From Clostridia bacterium (GTDB lineage: Bacteria; Bacillota; Clostridia; Christensenellales; CAG-917), in assembly GCA_900763875.1 (NCBI GenBank), contig CAAFLX010000031.1:1-13475 (forward strand): 13,475 nt of DNA. Reading direction: 5' to 3'. Below the pieces are notes generated by a model. It saw only the letters and a list, made by a program, of their open reading frames with translations, was not told where the DNA came from and searched no databases. The position numbers and the translations under genes are program-made. Positions 1 through 7,089 of the stretch are shown here, one piece after another (within the stretch, counting starts at the first letter, position 1; each line of letters opens with the position of its first letter).

Positions 1-87
1 AATTTATTAAAAAAAATGTCAACGCTTTATTAAAAAAATATATAAATATTAAATATATTTTAACAAAACCTTATTTCGCGCGCGAGG

Positions 88-111
88 ACGGAAAGCCGAT
101 TTGCCGTTTTT
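88..111 (+). terminator. Possible terminator of an upstream off-window gene
   Basis: ACGG (88-91) can pair with CCGT (104-107). The stem continues as AAA/TTT past a bulged G, and TTTTT follows at 107-111. The hairpin is short and imperfect, and the upstream gene lies outside the window, so this is tentative. Bases 1-70 before it are very AT-rich with no gene visible. Confidence 0.3.
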
Positions 112-127
112 GAATTGTGGAGATAAG

Positions 128-157
128 TTGACACATATGCCGTTTTTGTGCAATAAT
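128..157 (+). promoter_or_regulatory. Predicted sigma-A promoter of the TetR-family gene
   Basis: A perfect -35 TTGACA (128-133) is followed after 18 bp by AATAAT (152-157). The -10 is preceded by TGC, which gives an extended -10. The predicted start is near 164, leaving a leader of about 22 nt. That leader carries only a G-run (TTTGGGGGC) just before the ATG, so the ribosome binding site is poor. Confidence 0.6.
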
Positions 158-185
158 CAATACAGCAATACAGTTTGGGGGCTTT

Positions 186-767
186 ATGTCGGCACAAAAA
201 GAGGATTTGCGCATCGTGCGCACAAGAAAACTGTTGAGCAACACCCTGCTCGATATGATGGAGGAAGAATCCATCGAAAAAATCAGCGTCATCAACCTAT
301 GCAACAAAGCAATGGTCAATCGCGCCACTTTCTACGCGCACTTCGAGGACAAATACCACCTTCTCTCTTTCGCGCTCGAGGAGCTGAAAGACGACCTGTA
401 CAAAAAGTTTACCAAAGACACCAAGTTCACCACCCCCACCGAAACGCTCAACTCGATGATTGTTATGGGCGTGGACTTCTTTTTTGACAAGCACAATCAC
501 ATCGTCAACATCATTCGTTGCAACCGCAACGGCAAGGTGATAAGCACCATTCAAGACAGCATTGCGCACTCGATAAAGTATCAGCTTTCCAAATATAAGG
601 ATGCCTACGAAATCAAAATGCCCCTACAAATTCTCTCGACGTTCGTTGCGGGCGGCATGCTCAACACCGTGCTTTGGTGCGTGGACAACCCCGGCAAATA
701 CACCTATGACGAGTTTGTCGCATATGCCAGCTGCCCTCTTGCCGAGCGTTGTTTTGTCAAAAAATGA
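186..767 (+). CDS. TetR/AcrR-family transcriptional regulator
   Basis: This 193-residue protein has the usual TetR architecture. An N-terminal helix-turn-helix lies at about residues 10-58, with the recognition-helix signature NRATFYAHFEDKYHLL (45-60) typical of the family. An all-helical ligand-binding and dimerisation domain follows. The C-terminal half (FVAGGMLNTVLW at 153-164, a Pro-Gly turn, then YTYDEF) resembles the TetR_C_8-type domain of Firmicutes regulators, which is my recollection of the family. Such proteins are usually dimeric repressors relieved by a small ligand. The gene has its own promoter and is closed by a terminator at 792-827, so it is not co-transcribed with clpB. Its target and ligand cannot be read from this sequence. 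No clear palindromic operator was found near its own promoter, and the target may lie upstream, outside the window. Confidence 0.85.
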   Translation: MSAQKEDLRIVRTRKLLSNTLLDMMEEESIEKISVINLCNKAMVNRATFYAHFEDKYHLLSFALEELKDDLYKKFTKDTKFTTPTETLNSMIVMGVDFFFDKHNHIVNIIRCNRNGKVISTIQDSIAHSIKYQLSKYKDAYEIKMPLQILSTFVAGGMLNTVLWCVDNPGKYTYDEFVAYASCPLAERCFVKK

Positions 768-791
768 CTCCTAGAACACCTGAAAACATTC

Positions 792-827
792 AAAGCAAAT
801 CGAAAAATCGGTTTGCTTTTTCTTTTT
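792..827 (+). terminator. Rho-independent terminator of the TetR-family gene
   Basis: An 11-bp stem (793-803 with 808-818, one G-U pair) closes a 4-nt A loop. A T-rich tract (817-827) follows. It sits 25 nt after the TetR stop codon. Confidence 0.85.
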
Positions 828-887
828 CGCCATCGGATTTTCTCGACAATGAGTTTGAAAAATTTCATAATTTTTGTGCAAAATATA

Positions 888-915
888 TTGACATCTCAAA
901 TTTTAGTGATATAAT
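888..915 (+). promoter_or_regulatory. Predicted sigma-A promoter of clpB
   Basis: A perfect -35 TTGACA (888-893) and a perfect -10 TATAAT (910-915) are separated by 16 bp. TG at 907-908 adds an extended -10. Transcription should start near 922, inside the CIRCE operator. The leader to the ATG at 1030 is about 108 nt. Confidence 0.85.
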
Positions 916-941
916 TAGCAATCGAAGAACAAGAGTGCTAA
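915..941 (+). promoter_or_regulatory. CIRCE operator (HrcA binding site)
   Basis: TTAGCAATC (915-923), 9 nt, GAGTGCTAA (933-941). This matches the CIRCE consensus TTAGCACTC-N9-GAGTGCTAA at 17 of 18 arm positions, with the canonical 9-nt spacer. It begins on the last base of the -10 box and covers the predicted transcription start, the usual position for HrcA repression of heat-shock genes. HrcA itself is not encoded in this window. Confidence 0.9.
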
Positions 942-1029
942 CAATCAACCAAAATGATTGCCAACAAGTGTATTAAAACAATAACGTAGCACTGCAAAAA
1001 CATATTTCTCAACAAAGGAGGTATGAACT

Positions 1030-3618
1030 ATGGACACCAACAAATTCACAAAGAAAGCATTGGACGCAATAAATGCGGCGCAAAATCTTGCGCTTGAAAG
1101 ACATCATCAACAACTTTGCAAGGAGCATATCGCCTATGCGCTTTTGAGCGACGACGAGGGGCTTATCCCCAAACTCGCCACAAAGTGCGGCTCGGACGCT
1201 CCGCAACTGGTGAGAGAAATCGACAGGATTCTCTCGCAAATGCCCTCTGTCACGGGCAATGGCGCAGGCGAAGTATATTTGTCGCAAGACTGCGCACTTA
1301 TGCTTTCGCAAGCAGAAAAGGACGCAAAAAAACAAGGTGACGACTTTGTGAGCGTCGAGCATATTTTCGGCGCAGTTCTCGACAATCCTACCCCTGCCCT
1401 CAAAGCAGTGTTTGCAAAGTGCAAACTCACCAAAAAGGGTTTTATGGACGCACTTGCGCAGGTTAAAACCTCAAAAGTGACAAGTGACAGCCCCGAAGAC
1501 ACCTATGACGTGCTCAACAAATACGGTCACGATATGGTTGAAAGAGCCGCTCGCGGTCAGCTCGACCCCGTCATCGGTCGTGACGACGAGATAAGAAACG
1601 TCATTCGCATTTTGTCAAGAAAAACAAAAAACAACCCCGTTCTCATCGGTGAAGCAGGCGTAGGCAAAACCGCAATCGCCGAAGGGCTTGCACAACGTAT
1701 CGTCAAAGGCGACGTCCCCGAAGGGCTTAAAGATAAGCACGTTTTTGCTCTCGATATGGGCGCGCTCATTGCAGGCGCAAAATACCGCGGCGAGTTTGAA
1801 GAAAGGCTCAAAGCCGTGCTTGGCGAAATCAAAAAGCAAAACGGCAGAACCTTGCTGTTCATCGACGAGTTGCACACCATTGTCGGCGCAGGCAAAACCG
1901 AGGGCAGTATGGACGCGGGCAACCTCTTGAAACCTATGCTTGCAAGAGGTGAGCTGCACTGCATCGGCGCAACCACCCTCGACGAATACCGCAAGTATAT
2001 CGAAAAAGACCCTGCTCTTGAAAGACGTTTTCAACCCGTTATGGTCAACGAGCCGACCGTCGAAGATACAATCGCAATTTTGCGTGGCTTGAAAGAAAGA
2101 TACGAAATCTTCCACGGCGTGCGCATTCACGACCAAGCCCTCGTTGCGGCGGCAACGCTGTCGGACAGATATATCACCGACAGATTCCTGCCCGACAAGG
2201 CAATCGACCTCGTGGACGAGGCGTGCGCTATGATTAGAACGGAAATCGACAGTATGCCCACCGAAATGGACGTCATCAGCCGCAAGATTATGCAGCTCGA
2301 AATCGAGGAAATGGCTCTTGAAAAGGAAACCGACAAACTCTCGGTTGACCGTCGCGAATCCATAAAAAAAGAACTTGCCGAACTCCACGACAAATTCAAC
2401 GCTATGAAAGCGCAATGGGAAAACGAGAAAAAGGAAATCAACAGCGTTCAGGACACCAAAGCCGAGATTGACCGCGTAAATCTTCAAATCGAGGAGGCAA
2501 AGCGCAACAGCGACTATGGCAAGGCTGCTCAACTTCAATACGGCGAACTGCCTGCGCTCACCAAGAAACTCGAAGAAGCCGAAAAGAAATCGACAAACGG
2601 CTCTGCCCTCTTGCGTGACGAGGTTACTGCTGACGAAATCGCAAAAATCGTGGCGAAATGGACGGGTATCCCCGTGACAAAACTTATGGAGAGCGAAAAG
2701 GAGAAACTGCTTCACCTCTCCGACGAACTTCACAAGAGGGTTATCGGTCAAAACGAGGCTGTGGACGCCGTGAGCGAGGCAGTGCTGCGCTCCCGTGCAG
2801 GCATATCCGACGAGAACAGACCAATCGGCTCGTTCCTCTTCCTCGGCCCTACGGGCGTTGGCAAAACAGAACTTGCAAAAACTCTTGCGTCCTACCTCTT
2901 TGACGACGAGCGCAATATCGTGCGTATCGACATGACGGAGTACATGGAAAAATTCAGCGTATCTCGTCTTATCGGCGCGCCTCCGGGATACGTCGGCTAT
3001 GACGAGGGCGGTCAACTCACCGAGGCTGTGAGAAGAAAACCCTACTCCGTCGTCCTATTCGACGAAATCGAAAAAGCCCACCCCGACGTGTTCAACATTC
3101 TGCTGCAAGTCCTCGACGACGGCAGAATCACCGACAGCCAAGGCAGAACGGTCAACTTCAAAAACACAATCATCATTTTGACGTCCAACCTCGGCAGCGG
3201 CATAATCCTAGACAACATCAAAGAGGACGGCAACATCACCGACGAGGCGAAAGCGCAAATCGACAAGTTGCTCAAACAAACCTTCCGCCCCGAGTTCCTC
3301 AACAGGCTTGACGACACCGTGCTGTTCACGCCGCTCACAAGAGAGAGCGTCTACAAGATTATCGACATCATGCTCAAAAAACTCGAATCGAGGCTCAACA
3401 AGCAAAACCTCAAACTCGAAGTTACGCAGGCGGCAAAAGACCTCATCGTTGACGGCGGCTATGACGTGACGTTTGGCGCAAGACCGCTCAAACGCTACAT
3501 CGAAAGCAATGTCGAAACCAAAGTTGCCCGTGCAATCCTTCAAGGCAATATGGACGAAGGCGACACAATCGTGGTTGACGCAAAAGACGGCGAAATGCTT
3601 GTCACTTCAAAGCACTGA
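1030..3618 (+). CDS. clpB: ATP-dependent disaggregase ClpB (Hsp100)
   Basis: This is a full-length 862-residue class I AAA+ chaperone; the family is usually 850-870. It threads aggregated proteins through a hexameric pore together with DnaK in the cytoplasm. Domains in order are an N-terminal Clp repeat domain (about 1-145); AAA-1 with Walker A GEAGVGKT at 207-214 and Walker B ending in D279-E280; a coiled-coil middle domain at about 400-530, which marks ClpB rather than ClpA or ClpC; AAA-2 with Walker A GPTGVGKT at 606-613 and Walker B D678-E679; and the C-terminal D2-small domain. The start at 1030 is set by AAAGGAGG (1014-1021), 8 nt upstream. An earlier ATG at 1023 is out of frame. It is transcribed alone from a strong promoter under a CIRCE operator and ends at a bidirectional terminator. 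All catalytic motifs are intact. Confidence 0.98.
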   Translation: MDTNKFTKKALDAINAAQNLALERHHQQLCKEHIAYALLSDDEGLIPKLATKCGSDAPQLVREIDRILSQMPSVTGNGAGEVYLSQDCALMLSQAEKDAKKQGDDFVSVEHIFGAVLDNPTPALKAVFAKCKLTKKGFMDALAQVKTSKVTSDSPEDTYDVLNKYGHDMVERAARGQLDPVIGRDDEIRNVIRILSRKTKNNPVLIGEAGVGKTAIAEGLAQRIVKGDVPEGLKDKHVFALDMGALIAGAKYRGEFEERLKAVLGEIKKQNGRTLLFIDELHTIVGAGKTEGSMDAGNLLKPMLARGELHCIGATTLDEYRKYIEKDPALERRFQPVMVNEPTVEDTIAILRGLKERYEIFHGVRIHDQALVAAATLSDRYITDRFLPDKAIDLVDEACAMIRTEIDSMPTEMDVISRKIMQLEIEEMALEKETDKLSVDRRESIKKELAELHDKFNAMKAQWENEKKEINSVQDTKAEIDRVNLQIEEAKRNSDYGKAAQLQYGELPALTKKLEEAEKKSTNGSALLRDEVTADEIAKIVAKWTGIPVTKLMESEKEKLLHLSDELHKRVIGQNEAVDAVSEAVLRSRAGISDENRPIGSFLFLGPTGVGKTELAKTLASYLFDDERNIVRIDMTEYMEKFSVSRLIGAPPGYVGYDEGGQLTEAVRRKPYSVVLFDEIEKAHPDVFNILLQVLDDGRITDSQGRTVNFKNTIIILTSNLGSGIILDNIKEDGNITDEAKAQIDKLLKQTFRPEFLNRLDDTVLFTPLTRESVYKIIDIMLKKLESRLNKQNLKLEVTQAAKDLIVDGGYDVTFGARPLKRYIESNVETKVARAILQGNMDEGDTIVVDAKDGEMLVTSKH

Positions 3619-3680
3619 CCGATTGCGTCCTAAAAATGCGACGCGCAATAAACTTTGAACCCTCATAATTTTCCCTATAA

Positions 3681-3716
3681 AAAAGGAACGGCGGATATCG
3701 AATCCGCCGTTTCTTT
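3681..3716. terminator. Bidirectional rho-independent terminator between clpB and the radical SAM gene
   Basis: A perfect 10-bp stem AACGGCGGAT/ATCCGCCGTT (3687-3696 with 3702-3711) is extended outward by G-U and G-C pairs. An A-run lies on the left (3678-3684) and a T-run on the right (3714-3718), so it can end clpB on + and the radical SAM transcript on -. The remaining bases 3720-3843 are AT-rich with no gene visible. Confidence 0.85.
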
Positions 3717-3843
3717 TTATGCTTGTATTTTTATTTTTTTATTTATGTTTGGATTGCGTTTGCAACTCGGCTTTATTTGGGAAAGCTCAATATCGCCAAA
3801 CGCAACGAGCCTGATTGTTTTTCGCAATCGAAACCTCACAATA

Positions 3844-4965
3844 TCAACTCATTCTTTTCAAGTGCGGCAAGGCGTAGGCGAAAAACTTTTTGTAGGCGGC
3901 GCATTTGTCGAGGTCGATACGCTCGCGCTTGCAGCCGTTGCGACACATATGATAGAAATTGCACTCCTTGCACTTGTCCTCGATTTGCATACTTTCTTTG
4001 ATAAATTCGGTTGCAACGGGGTGCTTTGACAGCGCAAAGAAATCGGTGTCGTTGATGTTGCCCATATCGTAGCAATCGAGGCAATAGAAGTCGCACGGAT
4101 AGACCTCGCCGTCCCCTTCGATGACAAATTGGTGACAGCAATGCCCTTCCATTCCGCACTGTTCGGGGCACTCGAAACGAGCAAGGCGCACGAAGTTGTC
4201 AAACTGGCGGATTGAGGTGTATTTGCCGTCCATACAGTCTTTGAGATACATCGAAAAGCACTTTTGCAAAAACTCGGAATAGTCCTCGGCGGACATAGCG
4301 TAGTTTTCCTCCTCGCATGGGAACGGCTCGTTGTAGGTTGTTTTTGAGATAGGCTTGCCGCTCTCGTCCACACGCAAGGGTTTGAGCATGGGGATAAACT
4401 GCAAATGCTTGAAGTTTTGCTTTTTGAAAAACCTATAAATCGGCTCGATGCGGTTTGCCACCTGCTTTGTCAGCACCACGAGGATATTGAAATCCACGCC
4501 GTATTTTTGCATAAGTTTTGCGCCGTTGAGCGCGCGTGAAAACGTGGGATTGCCGTTTGCGTCAATGCGGAGCGAATCGGCAGTTTCGTCGCCGTCCAAG
4601 CTCAATCCGACAAGATAGCCGCCGCGCTTGAATATCCTGCACCACTCCTCGTCGATGAGCGTTCCGTTGGTTTGCACGCCTATGCTGACGGGCGCGCGAT
4701 TGACGTTCAACTCCCGAATAATATCGTGCAGTTTCAAAAAAAACTCCTTGCCTGCAAGCAGCGGCTCGCCGCCCTGAAAGGAGAGCATAACCCTGTCGTT
4801 TCCTGCAAAATCGAAAGCCTTTTTGAGCGTTGCGCGCAAGGTTTGCTCGCTCATCATGCCGTGCGAAGGCATCTCCCTATGGCTTGAGAGGTCGTTGTAA
4901 AAACAATATTTGCACCGCAAATTGCAATTTGACGAGGCAGGTTTGAGCATTATACTGATGTTCAT
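3844..4965 (-). CDS. Radical SAM/SPASM protein, anaerobic sulfatase-maturase (anSME)-like
   Basis: This 373-residue protein starts with the radical SAM cluster motif CNLRCKYCFY (C14, C18, C21), followed by the GGEP motif (65-68) that contacts SAM. The C-terminal SPASM region carries Cys at 266, 270, 276, 277, 291, 295, 298, 332, 335, 341, 345 and 355, enough for two auxiliary 4Fe-4S clusters. EGDGEVYPCDF (283-293) and the C-terminal CAAYKKFF match anaerobic sulfatase maturases, which oxidise an active-site Cys or Ser to formylglycine. D285 fits the position of the catalytic Asp of characterised anSMEs. No sulfatase with a C/S-x-P-x-R motif and no small precursor peptide is visible here, so the substrate is unknown. 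It follows the S58 peptidase by 68 nt but has its own promoter at 4977-5005. No ribosome binding site precedes the ATG. Another SPASM peptide-modifying role is possible. Confidence 0.85.
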   Translation of the reverse strand: MNISIMLKPASSNCNLRCKYCFYNDLSSHREMPSHGMMSEQTLRATLKKAFDFAGNDRVMLSFQGGEPLLAGKEFFLKLHDIIRELNVNRAPVSIGVQTNGTLIDEEWCRIFKRGGYLVGLSLDGDETADSLRIDANGNPTFSRALNGAKLMQKYGVDFNILVVLTKQVANRIEPIYRFFKKQNFKHLQFIPMLKPLRVDESGKPISKTTYNEPFPCEEENYAMSAEDYSEFLQKCFSMYLKDCMDGKYTSIRQFDNFVRLARFECPEQCGMEGHCCHQFVIEGDGEVYPCDFYCLDCYDMGNINDTDFFALSKHPVATEFIKESMQIEDKCKECNFYHMCRNGCKRERIDLDKCAAYKKFFAYALPHLKRMS

Positions 4966-4976
4966 AAGCGTGTAGT

Positions 4977-5005
4977 TTTATATTTCGCTTGACAAAGCAA
5001 GTCAA
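4977..5005 (-). promoter_or_regulatory. Predicted sigma-A promoter of the radical SAM gene
   Basis: On the - strand, TTGACT (5000-5005), a 17-bp spacer, then TATAAA (4977-4982). The start would be near 4970, only about 5 nt before the ATG at 4965. A 5-bp inverted repeat TTGAC/GTCAA (4989-4993 with 5001-5005) covers the -35 and part of the spacer and could be an operator or chance. Confidence 0.6.
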
Positions 5006-5033
5006 AGTCGATTATTGCGCCCAAAGCGCGCCG

Positions 5034-5978
5034 TCAGTCCTCGGCATTTTCGTCGTCATGGTCGAATACAATCTCGTATTTTGCGCTTTTGCTCACCGCA
5101 TTGACGATTGCAAGGCGAGTTGCCTCGACGGCGGCGGATTGCACCACCGCAAGATTGACGACGGGGCGTTTGCCGCTTGCAAGGCAGAACATAGTGTCGC
5201 CGTCATACATCGTATGCACGGGGCGAATTGCCCTTGCAAGCCCGTTGTGGGATATGCTTGCAATCAAGTTTGCCTCGACTTTCGAGAGGTTTGCGTCGGT
5301 GATTATGCAACCGATTGTGGTGTTTGTTCCGAGCAAGAGTTTTGCAAATTCACCGTTTGCAAGGCACTTTTCGGTGTCGATAAACTCGCCCGACCTGCCC
5401 TTTGCGCCTGCAATAATTTTGCCATTCTCGTCCACAACGTCGCCCATAGCGTTGACAGCAACGATTGCCGTCAACGTGATGCCTGCAACCTTCACCGTTG
5501 CCGCGCCGATGCCGCTCTTGCATGCGTTTTTCAAGCCTCTAATCTTGCCGACGGTTGCGCCGCGACCTGCGCCGACGTTGCCGAAATCGAGGGTTTTTGA
5601 CGCGTTTTGGCACGCATTAAACCCGTATTGTGCGGTTGGATAGTGATATTCCTTTTGATTGAGGTCATAAAGCACCGCACCGCAAACAATGGGCACAATC
5701 TTGCCCATAGACTTGAATCCCTTGCCCTTTTGTTTGAGGTATTCCATAACGCCGACGGTTGACGCAAGCCCGTATGCCGAGCCGCCCGACAGCACGACTG
5801 CATTGACTTTTTGCATCATTTTTTCGTTGTGCAAGAGGTCGGTTTCTCTCGTGCCGGGCGCGCCGCCGCGGCAGTCCACGCCGCCCACTGCGCCCTTTTC
5901 GGACAAGATTACGCTCACTCCCGTGAACTCGTCCTCATAGTGACCTATTTTGAATCCCGAAGGTATGCTAACTTTCAT
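5034..5978 (-). CDS. P1/S58-family peptidase (DmpA/L-aminopeptidase-like, N-terminal nucleophile)
   Basis: This 314-residue protein is of the length expected for the S58 (P1) family, whose members are cytoplasmic self-cleaving aminopeptidases or beta-aminopeptidases (DmpA, BapA). Recognisable family segments are RGGAPGTRETDLL (37-49), VVLSGGSAYGLA (61-72), NVGAGRGATVGK (134-145), and GTNTTIGCIITDA (217-229). By analogy with BapA, which cuts between Asn and the nucleophile, I infer autocleavage at N219/T220 with Thr220 as the nucleophile. The start is fixed by AGGAG (5985-5989) 6 nt before the ATG. It lies 58 nt downstream of the alpha/beta hydrolase stop, with a terminator hairpin between them and no clear promoter of its own, so expression may depend on read-through. 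The true substrate (D- or L-amino amides, beta-peptides or other) cannot be told from sequence. Confidence 0.88.
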   Translation of the reverse strand: MKVSIPSGFKIGHYEDEFTGVSVILSEKGAVGGVDCRGGAPGTRETDLLHNEKMMQKVNAVVLSGGSAYGLASTVGVMEYLKQKGKGFKSMGKIVPIVCGAVLYDLNQKEYHYPTAQYGFNACQNASKTLDFGNVGAGRGATVGKIRGLKNACKSGIGAATVKVAGITLTAIVAVNAMGDVVDENGKIIAGAKGRSGEFIDTEKCLANGEFAKLLLGTNTTIGCIITDANLSKVEANLIASISHNGLARAIRPVHTMYDGDTMFCLASGKRPVVNLAVVQSAAVEATRLAIVNAVSKSAKYEIVFDHDDENAED

Positions 5979-5989
5979 TTTTTTCTCCT

Positions 5990-6027
5990 AAAAAAGGAAA
6001 GTCCGCCTCGAAAAAAGCAGGACTTTC
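5990..6027 (-). terminator. Terminator or attenuator between the hydrolase and the S58 peptidase gene
   Basis: On the - strand an 8-bp perfect stem GAAAGTCC/GGACTTTC (6020-6027 with 5997-6004) with a 15-nt loop is followed by one C and six T (5990-5995). It begins 10 nt after the hydrolase stop. The T-run abuts the AGGAG ribosome binding site of the next gene. Confidence 0.75.
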
Positions 6028-6036
6028 GCTTGCGAT

Positions 6037-6963
6037 TTATTTGCACAAATCGTCAATGCTTGTTTGCTCGTAGATGATAAACTTGTCGAAAAAGTCGGCA
6101 ATGTCCTGTTGCACTTGCGCGCCGCACCAGTCGTAAAAGACCTCGTGCCTGCCCCTAGGATAGAGGTGCAACTCGGTGTTTATGCCGTTTTGCTTGTACA
6201 TTTTTTCAAGTTTTTTGAGCGATTTGCCCTTTTGTCCGACGATGTCGTCCTCGCCCGAGAATATGCCGATTGCGGTTGCCGGATTGAGCTTGGCTTGCGC
6301 CTTTTTGCTGTATAGTTTGGACGTTTCTTTCATCATATAAAAGTCAAAACCGACAGACATATCGAGGTGCAAAAGCGGATCGTTGAGCATTTCCTCTCGC
6401 TTTTCCTTGACGCTGTTGACCCACTGCCACTTGCCGCTGTCGCCCTTGAACTTGGTGAAGTTGTCGCTCACAAAGTTGACGATGCGCGGTCGCCAGTTGC
6501 GAGCCACCAAAAACAGGGGCGCGGTGACGATTTTGCCCAAAGTGAACAGTCCCCTCATATGCCCCGAACCTATCAGTGCGATAGCCTTGACGTCCGTACC
6601 CTCTTGCGCAAAGGCTTGTGAGAGGAAACTGCCGTAGCTGTGCCCCATAAGGAAGATTGGCAAGTCGTACTGCGATTTGAGCCACTCACGGAAGAACAAC
6701 TCGTCGTTCAAGGTTTTTTTGAAGATATTGCCGGGGTGCTTGCCACGGTTTTGGTCGGTTTCGGTCAATCCGTGCGCGCGGTGGTCGTCGCCGAAAACTA
6801 TGTATCCGCGCGAATTGAGATAGCGTGCAAAATCGTCGTAGCGGCCCGCATACTCGCTCATGCCGTGCGCAAACTGAACAACGGCCTTGGGATTTTCCAC
6901 TTCGTCCCAGAGCCTGCAATGTATCTCGGTGTTGTCGAAACTTTTGAGCTTGAACTCTTTCAT
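6037..6963 (-). CDS. Alpha/beta hydrolase (serine aminopeptidase S33/monoacylglycerol lipase-like)
   Basis: This 308-residue protein has the classical order of a Hydrolase_4/lysophospholipase fold. The oxyanion-hole segment AHGMSEYAGRY (32-42) is typical of monoacylglycerol lipases, and the GDDHRAHG turn (58-65) follows. The nucleophile elbow is GHSYGS with Ser109. The acid is in SGEDDIVG (236-243, probably Asp240), and the catalytic His is in GRHE (His273). No signal peptide is seen, so it is probably a cytoplasmic esterase or lipase acting on monoglycerides or lysophospholipids; exact substrate is not readable. The start is supported by GAGG (6969-6972) 5 nt upstream and a consensus promoter about 40-65 bp upstream. 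The gene ends 10 nt before a terminator hairpin. It is the first gene of a -strand group with the S58 peptidase and the radical SAM enzyme, though no shared pathway is evident. Confidence 0.88.
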   Translation of the reverse strand: MKEFKLKSFDNTEIHCRLWDEVENPKAVVQFAHGMSEYAGRYDDFARYLNSRGYIVFGDDHRAHGLTETDQNRGKHPGNIFKKTLNDELFFREWLKSQYDLPIFLMGHSYGSFLSQAFAQEGTDVKAIALIGSGHMRGLFTLGKIVTAPLFLVARNWRPRIVNFVSDNFTKFKGDSGKWQWVNSVKEKREEMLNDPLLHLDMSVGFDFYMMKETSKLYSKKAQAKLNPATAIGIFSGEDDIVGQKGKSLKKLEKMYKQNGINTELHLYPRGRHEVFYDWCGAQVQQDIADFFDKFIIYEQTSIDDLCK

Positions 6964-7001
6964 AATCGCCTCTTTGCCCGAAACGGGGTTTTAATAAGCA
7001 C

Positions 7002-7030
7002 ATTATACTAGATAAAACTCATATTTTCAA
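7002..7030 (-). promoter_or_regulatory. Predicted sigma-A promoter of the alpha/beta hydrolase
   Basis: On the - strand, TTGAAA (7025-7030), exactly 17 bp, then a perfect TATAAT (7002-7007). The predicted start is near 6995, with a 32-nt leader. That leader holds a small CCCG/CGGG hairpin (6977-6987) just upstream of the ribosome binding site. Confidence 0.8.
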
Positions 7031-7060
7031 TAGTAGTTTTCAAAAATAATACGCCAAAAA

Positions 7061-7089
7061 TTGCAAAATATCCAAAGAAGTGCTACACT
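7061..7089 (+). promoter_or_regulatory. Candidate promoter of thiN with little or no leader
   Basis: TTGCAA (7061-7066), a 17-bp spacer, then TACACT (7084-7089) preceded by TGC, an extended -10. The expected start, 7 nt past the -10, falls on the A of ATG 7096. Each hexamer matches consensus at only 4 of 6, so an alternative upstream promoter cannot be excluded. Confidence 0.4.

Noticed and set aside
749..976. A 75-codon frame after the TetR gene
   Set aside because: It runs through a terminator, the clpB promoter and the CIRCE operator, and has no ribosome binding site.
1615..3015. A 466-codon open frame on the - strand inside clpB
   Set aside because: It is fully antisense to the conserved AAA+ domains of clpB, has no recognisable domain, and reads as low-quality Cys/Phe/Val-rich sequence. 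It is a codon-bias shadow.
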